64,000 nt of DNA from an uncultured Lachnospiraceae bacterium (GTDB lineage: Bacteria; Bacillota; Clostridia; Lachnospirales; Lachnospiraceae). Numbering within the stretch: position 1 is the first letter of the stretch; the number at the start of each line of letters is the position of its first letter. Shown one piece after another: positions 8,548-17,401 of the stretch. The position numbers and the translations under genes were made by a program. Under the pieces are notes generated by a model. The model had not been told where the DNA came from. It worked only from the letters and a program-made list of their open reading frames with translations, and ran no database searches. Where the stretch lies: contig CACZQN010000031.1 of the NCBI GenBank assembly GCA_902783375.1, forward strand, positions 1 through 64,000. Direction: 5' to 3'.

Positions 8548-11502
8548 GTGAAGAATACAGACCTGACGCTCAAGAACATCTACCGTGCCTGCACCAAGCG
8601 GGATTATCCACTGTATTCGGATGATATCCTGCCGGCAAAAGACAGAAGAGGACTCACCGTTCTGAAGTTCTGGGACGGTGCCGTTCTTTCCGTGTTCAAG
8701 GCCGGCTGGTACGGGAAGATTCTGTGGAATATGGATCAGGAGCAGAACCGCTATCTGTCGGATCTGGTGAACCGCGGGAAGGATTTTCCATACAATCAGG
8801 TCTACTTTCGAGAAATCATGGCACAGCTGTCTCAGGAACAATTTCTGAAGCAGCTGTGCTTCTTTGCGGCTTATCTGCGGGACAGGCACTACCGTGCGGA
8901 CGTCTTCCGCGTGAAGATGATCGAGATGCTCCAGATGTTCCACAGGATGGATGCCGATTACCCGGAAGCGGCGGACCGCTTTCTCAGGCATTATCAGACG
9001 GCGAAGCGGATCCCGCAGGACTTCTTAGACGGATGGCTGATGACGGCCCTGTTCTTCCATGCGGTGGCAGGTCCCGAGATGGACAGTGTGCTCTTCCTGC
9101 CGATGCGGCAGACAGAGGACTATCTCCCGGAGACGCTGTATGCACTGTACCGGGCTGCACTGAAGGAGAGGCAGGAACTGCCGGTATTTGGCCCGGGGGA
9201 TGGACAGGAAAGAAGCGTATTTGCCGGGAGAGCGGTTCCCGCGATGCAGTTTGTCGGAAGAGAGACGTTCCTGTTTGAACTGTTCGAACAGATTGCGGCC
9301 CATGAAAAGATTCTGATCAGCGGGATCGGCGGAATCGGAAAGACAGAAGTGCTGCGGCAGGTCTATGCCAGCATGGTCAGAGAGAGGAAAACGGTTTTTG
9401 CAGTTCCCTTTGAAGAAAGCCTGGCGGAGAGCTTTGCAAGGACGATTCCCGGGATACCCGGCGGCACAGCCGAAGAGATCTTCCGGGAGATCCTGTTCCG
9501 CCTGAAGCAGGAAGGCGGAGAAGACAGTGTGGTCCTGATGGATGATGCAGACTGGAATCCTTCAGAAGAAGCATTCTGGGAGGAACTGTCCTCCGTGCCG
9601 TGTGCGGTGATCGTCACAGCAAGAGTGCATGCACTTCCAGGTTTTCAGACCCGTTCGCTTGAAGAATTATCACCGGAAGCATCCGCACTGCTGCTCCGGG
9701 GATACTTTGGCCGTGCACTCAGCGCAGAGGAAAAGGAATGTCTTCCGGAGCTCTCCATGAAGAAAGAACTCCGGTATCCGCTCCTGCTGCAGGCGGTCGG
9801 AAAGACAGCCAGATATCATGGCTGGTCAGTCCGTGAAACCATCGCAGAGATTCAGAATAACTTTGGCAGCTTCCGCTGGAAGGAAGCGGATGCAGAGTAC
9901 CGGATCACACAGATCTTCCACAGCCTGTACAAAGAGAATACACTGAAGGAAGATGAGACGGATCTGATCCGGCTGATGGCAGTCCTCCCGTACCGGGATT
10001 ATGAGGCGGAGGTCCTTGCGGTGGCAGCAGGGATTCTGCCGGATGGTGCGGTGTCTGCGGAAGAACGATGTGAAAAGATCCTCAGCGGACTCGCGGAACG
10101 AGGCTGGCTCGACGGAAAAGAAGAGGGTACGGGGAATGGCATGCGCTTCAGCATCCATCCGCTCATCGCCGAGAGTGTCCGGAGCCACCGTCTGACGGAG
10201 GCGGAGTTCCCTGCTTTCCTGGCGTTCATGAAGACGGTATTCCCGGCGGTCTCTCTGCGGAATCTGGAAGTGGAGATGCAGGCAGACCCGTATCACCCAC
10301 AGTGGGCCGGAAATCTGCTCTATGCAGTGCGCCAGCTGCAGGGACCGGTGAGCGGAGAGCTGTTTGATACCTGCCTTTCAGCGGCCTGGCAGATCCTGAA
10401 AGGATCTGCAGCAGGACAGACGTTCTCAGATGATCTCGGGATGCTGCTTTCCCGTACCCGGACAGCCACCTGGGAGCAGAAGGCGATGGTGCAGGTCATC
10501 CGCTGTATACATGAGAATTACCGGATCCCGGAGGTGAAGGCATGCATCGAGGAAGGCTTCCGGCGGGTGGATGCATGGGATACGTTTGCAACGGTCTGTA
10601 TGATTCTGCTGCCACGGCTTGCAGAACAGGAGTCTTCCCGGGAATATGCTGCAGCAAAGGCTGAGATGCTGCGTGCACGCAGTGACCGTCCGGAAGTCCG
10701 GATGCTGGTGTATGATATTGCGCTGTCCGCGGCCATCAGCCACGGAGATGCGGAGAAAACGATTGCGGCATTCTCTTCGATGCGGGAAGCCTACCACTCC
10801 TGCAGGCAGAAAGGAATCATCGTCAGCGATCTGATGCAGGTCGCCTGGACCAATACGGTGTTTCTCCTGTATGCCATTCATCAGGAGGCGGATACGGCGG
10901 ACAGGCTGTATGCAGAATACTGGAAGGAAGACATCCCCTGCAGGACATTTGACGCCAATATTCTCAGGCTCCGGATGCAGTGTAACTATGAGGATGCACA
11001 TGGGAATAGTGCAGGAGCGGCCCTGTTCATGCAGGAGGTGCTCCGAAGGCTTGAACGGCATTCCGGAAAAAGAAACCGTACCTGGCGGATCTCAGGCTGT
11101 GATCTGGCCTTTTATCTGAGAAAAGATGGACGATATGAAGAGGCGATCAGACAATATGAAAAACTGATTGCGGATGAGGAAGACCAGGATATGAATCCGG
11201 ATTACCGCCCGCTGCTTCTCTACAATGCGGGCTTCTGCTTTATGGAAGCAGGAAAAGAAGAGCGGGCGGAGGAACTGTTCCTCGCCTCCCGGAACCTTGC
11301 ACGGGAACGAAGTGAGACATTCGTCTATGCGCATGCCTGTTATGGCCTGGCAAGGATCTCGAGGGTGAAGGGGCAGATGCAGGAGGAAGAGCAGTATCTG
11401 CGGGAGGCTGTGCCTCTCTTTATGAAAATATTCGGAGCGTCCTATGAGCGGACCCGCTATATGACAGAACGCATCCGGGAACTGGAGGAAGAACGAACAT
11501 GA
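8548..11502 (+). CDS. STAND-type NTPase with TPR repeats
   Basis: 984 residues, cytosolic, no signal peptide. An unrecognised N-terminal region (1-230) is followed by an NB-ARC/STAND core: FVGRE at 235-239, Walker A GIGGIGKT at 259-266, Walker B VVLMDDAD near 328-335, a VIVTARV sensor strand near 354-360 (the T-x-R motif of NB-ARC), and RYPLLLQAVG as the GLPL-like motif. A winged-helix-like region and then TPR-type helical repeats (about 840-975) fill the C-terminus. Such proteins are signal-dependent switches; the effector here is unclear. The start is GTG 8548; no other start codon exists back to the previous stop. Its TGA overlaps the serpin ATG (ATGA), so the two are probably translated together. 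Confidence 0.8.
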   Translation: MKNTDLTLKNIYRACTKRDYPLYSDDILPAKDRRGLTVLKFWDGAVLSVFKAGWYGKILWNMDQEQNRYLSDLVNRGKDFPYNQVYFREIMAQLSQEQFLKQLCFFAAYLRDRHYRADVFRVKMIEMLQMFHRMDADYPEAADRFLRHYQTAKRIPQDFLDGWLMTALFFHAVAGPEMDSVLFLPMRQTEDYLPETLYALYRAALKERQELPVFGPGDGQERSVFAGRAVPAMQFVGRETFLFELFEQIAAHEKILISGIGGIGKTEVLRQVYASMVRERKTVFAVPFEESLAESFARTIPGIPGGTAEEIFREILFRLKQEGGEDSVVLMDDADWNPSEEAFWEELSSVPCAVIVTARVHALPGFQTRSLEELSPEASALLLRGYFGRALSAEEKECLPELSMKKELRYPLLLQAVGKTARYHGWSVRETIAEIQNNFGSFRWKEADAEYRITQIFHSLYKENTLKEDETDLIRLMAVLPYRDYEAEVLAVAAGILPDGAVSAEERCEKILSGLAERGWLDGKEEGTGNGMRFSIHPLIAESVRSHRLTEAEFPAFLAFMKTVFPAVSLRNLEVEMQADPYHPQWAGNLLYAVRQLQGPVSGELFDTCLSAAWQILKGSAAGQTFSDDLGMLLSRTRTATWEQKAMVQVIRCIHENYRIPEVKACIEEGFRRVDAWDTFATVCMILLPRLAEQESSREYAAAKAEMLRARSDRPEVRMLVYDIALSAAISHGDAEKTIAAFSSMREAYHSCRQKGIIVSDLMQVAWTNTVFLLYAIHQEADTADRLYAEYWKEDIPCRTFDANILRLRMQCNYEDAHGNSAGAALFMQEVLRRLERHSGKRNRTWRISGCDLAFYLRKDGRYEEAIRQYEKLIADEEDQDMNPDYRPLLLYNAGFCFMEAGKEERAEELFLASRNLARERSETFVYAHACYGLARISRVKGQMQEEEQYLREAVPLFMKIFGASYERTRYMTERIRELEEERT

Positions 11503-13931
11503 GACGAAACGTGTTATCTTGCATGTTGGCTGTGGTGTTCCTGCTGCTTGCGGCAGGAACCTTCAGCATCCGGCTTTCCGCCGCGGAACCAGACGTTCAG
11601 CTGGTGGGAAGCGCTGTCAGGGAGGAGGATTATTATTACTATAACCTCTCCGACGGCACGGTCATGCTCTGGACATATTGCGGCGAGGAAGAGAACCTTG
11701 AACTGCCGTCCGTTTTTGCAGGGAAGACGGTGTCGCGGATCAACAGCGGCCTGCTGTATTCCGTAACGGAGCCACCGGTACGGAAGCTGGTGATCCCGAA
11801 GACGGTGACGGCAATCCTCTGGGACCAGATCAAACTGAGGACCCAGAACGGGACACTCGCGGAGATCCAGGTGGATCCGGAGAACCCGGCATTCAGGAGC
11901 ATCGACGGTGTCCTGTTCAATCAGAGCGGAACGAAGCTGCTGGTTTATCCGGAGGCGAGAACCGAGACTTCCTATACGGTTCCGAAGAAAACCAGGACGA
12001 TTGCCCGCGAGGCATTCCTTATGAACAGGTATCTGGAAAAGGTGATCCTTCCGGAAGGACTGACCCGTGTCGGATACCAGTCGTTTTATGGATGCAGCAA
12101 CCTTTCTTCCGTCAATCTGCCGGAAAGCCTCAATGAGATCGCGGAGGATGCCTTCTTCAGGACAGGGCTCCATACGGTAAGTGTTCCGGGTAAGGATACG
12201 GTGATCGGGAAAAATGCACTTGGCTTCAGTGATGAGACTGACGGCGTACCGGATCTCTATCTGGAGGATGAGAATCTGACGATACCGTCTGCCAGAGTGG
12301 AAGATTTTGTTGTCAGCGGTTATGCCGGAAGTGCCGCAGAAAACTATGCGAAAGAGAACCGCCTGCGTTTTCAGTACCTGGAGAGCGGCAAGATCAAGAA
12401 GTGGGATTATCTGCCTGAAAATGCTGAGATCAGGAATGTCACACGCTCTGGAGACAAGATGCAGGTGGAGATGATACCTTTTTTTGACAGCAAGGAACCG
12501 GCAGGATTTGTCGTAGCGGTCCGTACGGCAGAAGAGTCCTACGCCTTTCATATCCTTGAGCCAGGTGAACGCGAAATCGTGATCGAAGGGCTAAGGCCCC
12601 AGGAGGTGTACTATATCCGCGTCAGGGCTTACTGGAAGGGAAAGACGAAGAACTACTACAGCGCCTGGTCGAAGCGGAGAAGTCTGGCGGCGACAGGAGA
12701 GAATATGGGCACAGCAGAACAGAATTCATTCCCGGAGGTTATGACCCGGTTCTCGGTGGATTTTCTGAAAGCGGAAGCAGCAGAGAAACTGACGGATGAC
12801 GCGAACCTTCTGGTATCGCCTTACTCGCTGCTGGCGGCGCTGTCGATGACGGCGAACGGCATGGACGGAGAGACTGTCAAAGAATATGAGAAGGTCGTCG
12901 GGATGCCGGTGGAGGGTGGACTCAATGAAGTCCTTTCCGGGTGGCGGCAGGAGATGTCGACGCCGGTGGAGACGGCGAAACGAACATTGGAACCGGCAGA
13001 AGGAACGGGAGAGGAACCGGCAGAAGCAGCAGAACCGGCAACCTTCCACGAGGCCAACTCCATCTGGTATAGAACGTCCGGTGATCTGGCAATGAAAGAT
13101 CAATTCCTTGCAGACGCGAAGAAATGGTACGAGGCTGAAGTCCGGCCGACGGATTTCGGGGATGCGGCTGTCGGCGAGGTGAACGGATGGGTGAAAGATA
13201 AGACTGATGGCATGATCGAAAAGCTGGTCGACCGCTTTGAGGGAGATCTCCGTGTTCTGCTCATCAATGCGATCGCTTTTAACGGGAAATGGGAAGAGCC
13301 GTATCAGGATTATGAAGTGCTGGAACATCAGACATTTACCAATGCGGATGGCACAGAAGCAGAGGTGACGATGCTCTCGGACAGCGGAGAGGAATATATT
13401 ACCTATCACGGTGCATATGGTTTTACAAAGAACTATGCCGGAGGACGGTTTGCTTTTCTGGCGCTGCTTCCGGAGGAAGGGACGGACCTGCAGAACTTTA
13501 TTGCGGAAATGGATGCAGAGGAACTGCAGAAGGCGATCTCCGATGTACACCGTGAGGCGGATGTCTATACAAAGATTCCGGAGTTCTCGTTTGACTATGA
13601 GAACAGCCTGGTGAAGAGCCTCGAGGAGATGGGGCTTCATAAGATGTTTGTTCCATATGAGGCGGATTTCGGCCGGATGGCAGATCTCACGAAGCTTGGC
13701 GGCGAGAATCTGTATGTGAGCGATGTCCTGCAGAAGACGCACATCGAACTGGATCGGGAAGGAACAAAGGCGGCAGCGGTGACGGCGATCTTTGTGAACA
13801 AGACCACCAGCATCATGCCGGTTGAGCGCCCGGTGGTCCGCATCGAGCTGGACCGCCCGTTTGTCTTTGCAATTATCGACCGGACGAACAATCTTCCGAT
13901 ATTCACCGGGGCAGTCAATAAACTGCCGTAA
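11499..13931 (+). CDS. Secreted leucine-rich-repeat, fibronectin-like and serpin protein
   Basis: 810 residues. A signal peptide (hydrophobic 9-20, likely cut after LSAA near residue 29) is followed by BspA-type LRR_5 repeats (about 90-290, ending in the typical YAGSAAENYAKE), an Fn3-like domain (about 300-395) and a full serpin domain (about 405-810). Serpin marks are LLVSPYSLLAALSM, LINAIAFNGKW, the hinge EGTKAAAVTAIF (754-765) and LDRPFVFAIID near the end. An E/P-rich insert lies at 485-515. Serpins trap serine or cysteine proteases irreversibly; a small alanine-rich hinge as seen here is typical of inhibitory members. The loop between hinge and DRPF is about seven residues longer than in alpha-1-antitrypsin, so P1 cannot be assigned. 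Confidence 0.9.
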   Translation: MRRNVLSCMLAVVFLLLAAGTFSIRLSAAEPDVQLVGSAVREEDYYYYNLSDGTVMLWTYCGEEENLELPSVFAGKTVSRINSGLLYSVTEPPVRKLVIPKTVTAILWDQIKLRTQNGTLAEIQVDPENPAFRSIDGVLFNQSGTKLLVYPEARTETSYTVPKKTRTIAREAFLMNRYLEKVILPEGLTRVGYQSFYGCSNLSSVNLPESLNEIAEDAFFRTGLHTVSVPGKDTVIGKNALGFSDETDGVPDLYLEDENLTIPSARVEDFVVSGYAGSAAENYAKENRLRFQYLESGKIKKWDYLPENAEIRNVTRSGDKMQVEMIPFFDSKEPAGFVVAVRTAEESYAFHILEPGEREIVIEGLRPQEVYYIRVRAYWKGKTKNYYSAWSKRRSLAATGENMGTAEQNSFPEVMTRFSVDFLKAEAAEKLTDDANLLVSPYSLLAALSMTANGMDGETVKEYEKVVGMPVEGGLNEVLSGWRQEMSTPVETAKRTLEPAEGTGEEPAEAAEPATFHEANSIWYRTSGDLAMKDQFLADAKKWYEAEVRPTDFGDAAVGEVNGWVKDKTDGMIEKLVDRFEGDLRVLLINAIAFNGKWEEPYQDYEVLEHQTFTNADGTEAEVTMLSDSGEEYITYHGAYGFTKNYAGGRFAFLALLPEEGTDLQNFIAEMDAEELQKAISDVHREADVYTKIPEFSFDYENSLVKSLEEMGLHKMFVPYEADFGRMADLTKLGGENLYVSDVLQKTHIELDREGTKAAAVTAIFVNKTTSIMPVERPVVRIELDRPFVFAIIDRTNNLPIFTGAVNKLP

Positions 13932-13954
13932 ATCATATGTAAAGGAACGATACT

Positions 13955-15751
13955 ATGCGGCTAGGGGATATAATCGGACAGATGGCTGAGCTGAGAAAGG
14001 TGAAGCTGACGGAACTGGCACATGGCATATGCAGTGGGACTGAACTGTCGAGATTCGTCTATGATGAGACGAAAGAGATGGATCTGCTGACCTTCTATGC
14101 GATCATCGGAAGATTGCATATCGCTTTAGATCGGTTTTCAGTGATGGCATCGCAGACAGAACTTGCGTACTTTCGGTGGAAAGAGGAGATGGAGGAAGCC
14201 ATTCGGCTTCGGGACTTTGAAAAGCTTCAGAGCAGACGAACACCTCCTGTCGATCGATATATGCGATCTTCACTTCTCAGACAATATGATCACTATCTGA
14301 ACTATATCGTCCAGACAGAGTGCGTGGGAGATCCTCAGAAAGCATACGCAGAGATCCGCGATGCAATAGCATATATGGTTGAGGATCATCCATCGGTGAA
14401 ACTCTCTCCCGGACGATACAGTGCCACAGAATTTGGTTACTATCTGAATTTCTTGATAGCTGCCAGACGGGCTAATGTGGCTACCGACACAGAATGCGCA
14501 GAAGCACTGAGGCAAACACTTCAGGTTATTTACCAGGATGAATTCAAAGATGAGCATGTGATTATTGTACCGAAGACAGTTGCAACAATGATCGTATATT
14601 TTGGTGATCAATTCAGACGTGATGAGATTCGGATCTGGCTGAGAATTGCAATACAGCTCCTTGTTCATAATGCCATGGGATATGAATTGCCAACAATACT
14701 GGAATTATGTTGTAAATATGATCTTCAGAATGAAGAAGGCAGCGATGATCTGTATGAACGATCTTATCGAGCGATCTGCCTTGCATATCAGATCGGAGGA
14801 GAAGAAACCACATTCAATTTATACGATCTGCATCAATGGTCGCATAAAACTTTATCAATCGGGAAATATCTTCAAGATAAGCGAATAGAGAATCAAATAA
14901 CCCAGGAAGAGATCAGTGATGAAGTCATCGGTGTCCGGAGATATAGTAGTATTGAAAATGGAAAGGCTAAACCTCACCGAAAAACATATGTGGCACTGGC
15001 GGAGAAAGTAGATGGTTGGAAGAACTACTACAATGCACGTATTATCACGGATGAACTATCAGTTTTTATCCTACTGACAGAAGCTCGTCAAGCAGTTAAT
15101 CGGGGAGAAAAAGAGGCTTTGCGAGAGGCTTTGTACCAACTTAGGAAGAGATTGGATGGGACCATTCCGGAGAATAACCAGTTTCTTCAGGAACTGGGAG
15201 CAGACCTTGATTTTTTTGAAGGACATATTCGGTTAACAGAACGTATCGAAAGATTTGAAACAGCACTCAGGGTAACTTTTGATTCTAGTAAAGAACCAAC
15301 CAAGCTAGTGTATTCTGTTGAAGAATCAGACTTGATTTATAAAATCGTTCGGGCTAAGAGAATATGCGGGACACTTGGGCAGGAAGATATAGATAGACTG
15401 CAATCCGTAATTCGATGTGAGGAAAAGGCTTCATCGGCGAATTGGTACAAGTTATGTGGATATTGGCGGTTGATGGCTGGTATCTTTGAGGATCAAAATA
15501 AATATGAGGAGTGCACAAACGAATCATATGAGTTAATCGCTAAGATGATTCAGTATAAATGCAACCATGTCTTGCCGGATTGCCTGAATCTCATCGCAGA
15601 GTGTTCTCCGGAGAAAAGTAATCCATATAACAGAGAACTGATACAGGCAGCATATGATCTGTGCGACCTGTATCAGTTCAAAGGAAACAAGCAGTACTTG
15701 GGAGAGAGCTTGCTTGCCTGGGATAAAGCATTTTTGAGTAACGGTAATTAA
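13955..15751 (+). CDS. Large XRE-like regulator with two HTH segments and helical repeats
   Basis: 598 residues, 23 bases after the serpin gene, with AAAGGAAC as ribosome site. The N-terminus (LGDIIGQMAELRKVKLTELA) looks like a divergent XRE HTH. A second, clearer XRE HTH lies at about 303-360 (IGKYLQDKRIENQITQEEIS, then YSSIENGKAKP). The rest is TPR-like helical sequence, as in the RRNPP peptide-sensing regulators (Rgg, ComR, PlcR). Base composition becomes AT-richer along the gene. RRNPP membership is inferred from architecture only. The small peptide gene convergent with it is a candidate ligand source. Confidence 0.7.
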   Translation: MRLGDIIGQMAELRKVKLTELAHGICSGTELSRFVYDETKEMDLLTFYAIIGRLHIALDRFSVMASQTELAYFRWKEEMEEAIRLRDFEKLQSRRTPPVDRYMRSSLLRQYDHYLNYIVQTECVGDPQKAYAEIRDAIAYMVEDHPSVKLSPGRYSATEFGYYLNFLIAARRANVATDTECAEALRQTLQVIYQDEFKDEHVIIVPKTVATMIVYFGDQFRRDEIRIWLRIAIQLLVHNAMGYELPTILELCCKYDLQNEEGSDDLYERSYRAICLAYQIGGEETTFNLYDLHQWSHKTLSIGKYLQDKRIENQITQEEISDEVIGVRRYSSIENGKAKPHRKTYVALAEKVDGWKNYYNARIITDELSVFILLTEARQAVNRGEKEALREALYQLRKRLDGTIPENNQFLQELGADLDFFEGHIRLTERIERFETALRVTFDSSKEPTKLVYSVEESDLIYKIVRAKRICGTLGQEDIDRLQSVIRCEEKASSANWYKLCGYWRLMAGIFEDQNKYEECTNESYELIAKMIQYKCNHVLPDCLNLIAECSPEKSNPYNRELIQAAYDLCDLYQFKGNKQYLGESLLAWDKAFLSNGN

Positions 15752-15911
15752 CCTCGATAGTCTGAATTCTCGGGGGGGGGGTAGTGTCAACTAATTGCAC
15801 AAAATTAGATGCGGGATTAAGATAAACAGTGGCCTGAGCGGGCCCTAGTAGAGCTGAAGAGCATAGGGAACAAATGAGCAACATTACTGCTGTTAATCGA
15901 CGTAACGACAT
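15678..15911 (-). CDS. Small secreted peptide gene with a 10-C tract
   Basis: The frame starts with ATG 15911, with AAAAGGAG eleven bases upstream. The N-terminus is a good signal peptide: RR at 4-5, hydrophobic core 7-22, and AQA cleavage site at 25-27. Then comes TVYLNPASNFVQLVDTT, followed by prolines encoded by ten consecutive C residues. As written the frame runs on into the regulator's antisense strand and ends after 77 residues. One more C, or two fewer, would end it as a 54- or 53-residue peptide finishing ENSDYRG, with its stop at 15748-15750, overlapping the regulator's stop. I regard the current form as a possibly switched-off or misread frame. No family recognised. Confidence 0.45.
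   Translation of the reverse strand: MSLRRLTAVMLLICSLCSSALLGPAQATVYLNPASNFVQLVDTTPPPRIQTIEVNYRYSKMLYPRQASSLPSTACFL
15772..15781. repeat. Homopolymer tract of ten G (C on the minus strand)
   Basis: Ten G in a row on the plus strand, lying inside the minus-strand peptide frame and 20 bases past the regulator's stop. Tracts of this length are prone to slipped-strand length change. No similar homopolymer was noticed elsewhere in the window. A sequencing or assembly miscount is also possible. Confidence 0.9.
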
Positions 15912-15995
15912 AGAAGTATTGTCTCCTTTTCAAAGATGATTGTTTTCAGTTGCGTTGTTCCCGGAAACAGTTGTAATCATATGATGCAATTAACT

Positions 15996-16050
15996 AAAAG
16001 GCCATGCCGAATGGAGTCTGAAAATCGGACTGCAAACGGCATGGTCTTTT
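15996..16050. terminator. Two-way hairpin terminator
   Basis: A 14-bp stem with one G-T wobble (left arm AAAAGGCCATGCCG, right arm CGGCATGGTCTTTT) encloses an inner AGTC/GACT hairpin. T-rich sequence follows on both strands. It separates the peptide/regulator locus from the sleB gene. The rest of 15912-16239 holds only the sleB promoter and nothing else I can name. Confidence 0.7.
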
Positions 16051-16179
16051 CTTTTGATATGCGATATGGTTGGGAGTAGTAGAGGAGGTGATTCCGTTGG
16101 ATATGTGAAAAAAGATAGGGGAATGATGCTGGCTAATAAGTAGTAATTGCACCAAAGATTCTGAAATTCATCATCTTAC

Positions 16180-16209
16180 TTGACGGATAAAAAGTAAAGT
16201 TGGTAAAAT
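16180..16209 (+). promoter_or_regulatory. Promoter of the sleB-like gene
   Basis: TTGACG and TAAAAT are separated by 18 bases. The gene's GTG start lies 31 bases further on, preceded by GGAAAGGAG. Confidence 0.6.
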
Positions 16210-16239
16210 GGTAACGGTTCAGATGGAAAGGAGATTTTT

Positions 16240-17400
16240 GTGAAAAGAAATAGCTTGTTTATGAGTTTGTTTTTATGCTTGACAATAATTATAACTACGC
16301 TGGGAATACATACAACAATTGCTGCCGAATTGGATGATTCAACTTGGCAGTGCATCAATCAGCACGAAAGTTATATGGATAGAATAACCGAAGTGTTTAT
16401 AGATGGAGAAAACTACAAGTTGCTTTATGATGTTGACGGTATGGTTGTTGGCCTTTGCGACAATGATGGGGAGATGATTGCAAAGTATAGTTATGATAAG
16501 TACCATTTACTCAGCTGTGTGTTTGAATATAGTGATGGCAGGTGGATAGAGAACAATTCACAAGAATTCGTCGGTAATAAGAATAACATTTTGTATATGG
16601 GTTTTGAGTATGATCGGAAAACGAAAACATATCTTGTTTTCGGAAGGAACTATGATCCTGTGAGTAACCGATTTACAGATGGATCAATAGATGATGAATA
16701 CTTATATACAGAAGAGAATCCGTTTCTTCCTTATGCAGCTAGAAATGGAGAAAAAAGTATAAATTCGGCAGTTGATTCTGATGCGGCGGCTCAATTATGG
16801 GCAGAAGCGTTGATGAGCAGTAGTTCACATGGTGTGCCCATCGCCTATTCAAGCACTTGGTATAATTCTATATCATTAGTTGAACTGCTTTCTAGAGCAA
16901 TTTACTGTGAAGGAGGAACAGCTTACACAAATGAAGATACTGCAGTAGCGCGTGTGTTATTGAATAGGTACAACAATTCTGGATTCCCAAATAATTTTGG
17001 AGATATTTTGAAGGCTCCATCACAGTTTGCGTCTGTTACTGGTGGGTCAAGTCCAACAAATAATTCAAGAAATCCTGTTACAAGTACCTCAAGGTGGAGT
17101 TGGTCAACTTATCTGGCATGTTTGCTGCTAACGACAACTAGTTCAAGTGAATGGAATACACTAGTCGGAAACCCTATTGGAAACCAATTATTCTTTTATA
17201 GTTACACAACGGCTAAGATTGCATATAATAATGGGAATTCCGTGTTTACCGGTACGACATCTTCTACATTGAAATATATGGGATCTAGTATTTCAAGTGT
17301 ATATGTTCTCGGGTATGGAAATGTTACATCTTTTCCAACTCTCTTTACAAATTATAGTCCAACACAATATTCTAGGAATATCTACTATAATTTGAACTAA
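16240..17400 (+). CDS. Secreted SleB-type cell wall hydrolase
   Basis: 386 residues. The GTG start is fixed by an excellent GGAAAGGAG site seven bases upstream. A signal peptide (hydrophobic 6-22, cleavage after IAA) is followed by about 150 residues of unrecognised sequence and then a Hydrolase_2/SleB catalytic domain from about 210: the LSRAIYCEGG motif with the likely catalytic Glu, and AVARVLLNRYNN. Such domains cut peptidoglycan, classically spore cortex. Codon use is visibly AT-richer than in the flanking operons, a sign of transfer. The lipoprotein gene follows two bases later. Confidence 0.82.
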   Translation: MKRNSLFMSLFLCLTIIITTLGIHTTIAAELDDSTWQCINQHESYMDRITEVFIDGENYKLLYDVDGMVVGLCDNDGEMIAKYSYDKYHLLSCVFEYSDGRWIENNSQEFVGNKNNILYMGFEYDRKTKTYLVFGRNYDPVSNRFTDGSIDDEYLYTEENPFLPYAARNGEKSINSAVDSDAAAQLWAEALMSSSSHGVPIAYSSTWYNSISLVELLSRAIYCEGGTAYTNEDTAVARVLLNRYNNSGFPNNFGDILKAPSQFASVTGGSSPTNNSRNPVTSTSRWSWSTYLACLLLTTTSSSEWNTLVGNPIGNQLFFYSYTTAKIAYNNGNSVFTGTTSSTLKYMGSSISSVYVLGYGNVTSFPTLFTNYSPTQYSRNIYYNLN

Positions 17401-17401
17401 A

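Noticed and set aside
6811..8991. 726-residue minus-strand frame across the nucleoside kinase
   Set aside because: Shadow of the kinase and STAND genes; no motif or ribosome site.
11514..12551. 345-residue minus-strand frame in the serpin gene
   Set aside because: Antisense shadow; the plus strand shows signal peptide, LRR and serpin motifs.
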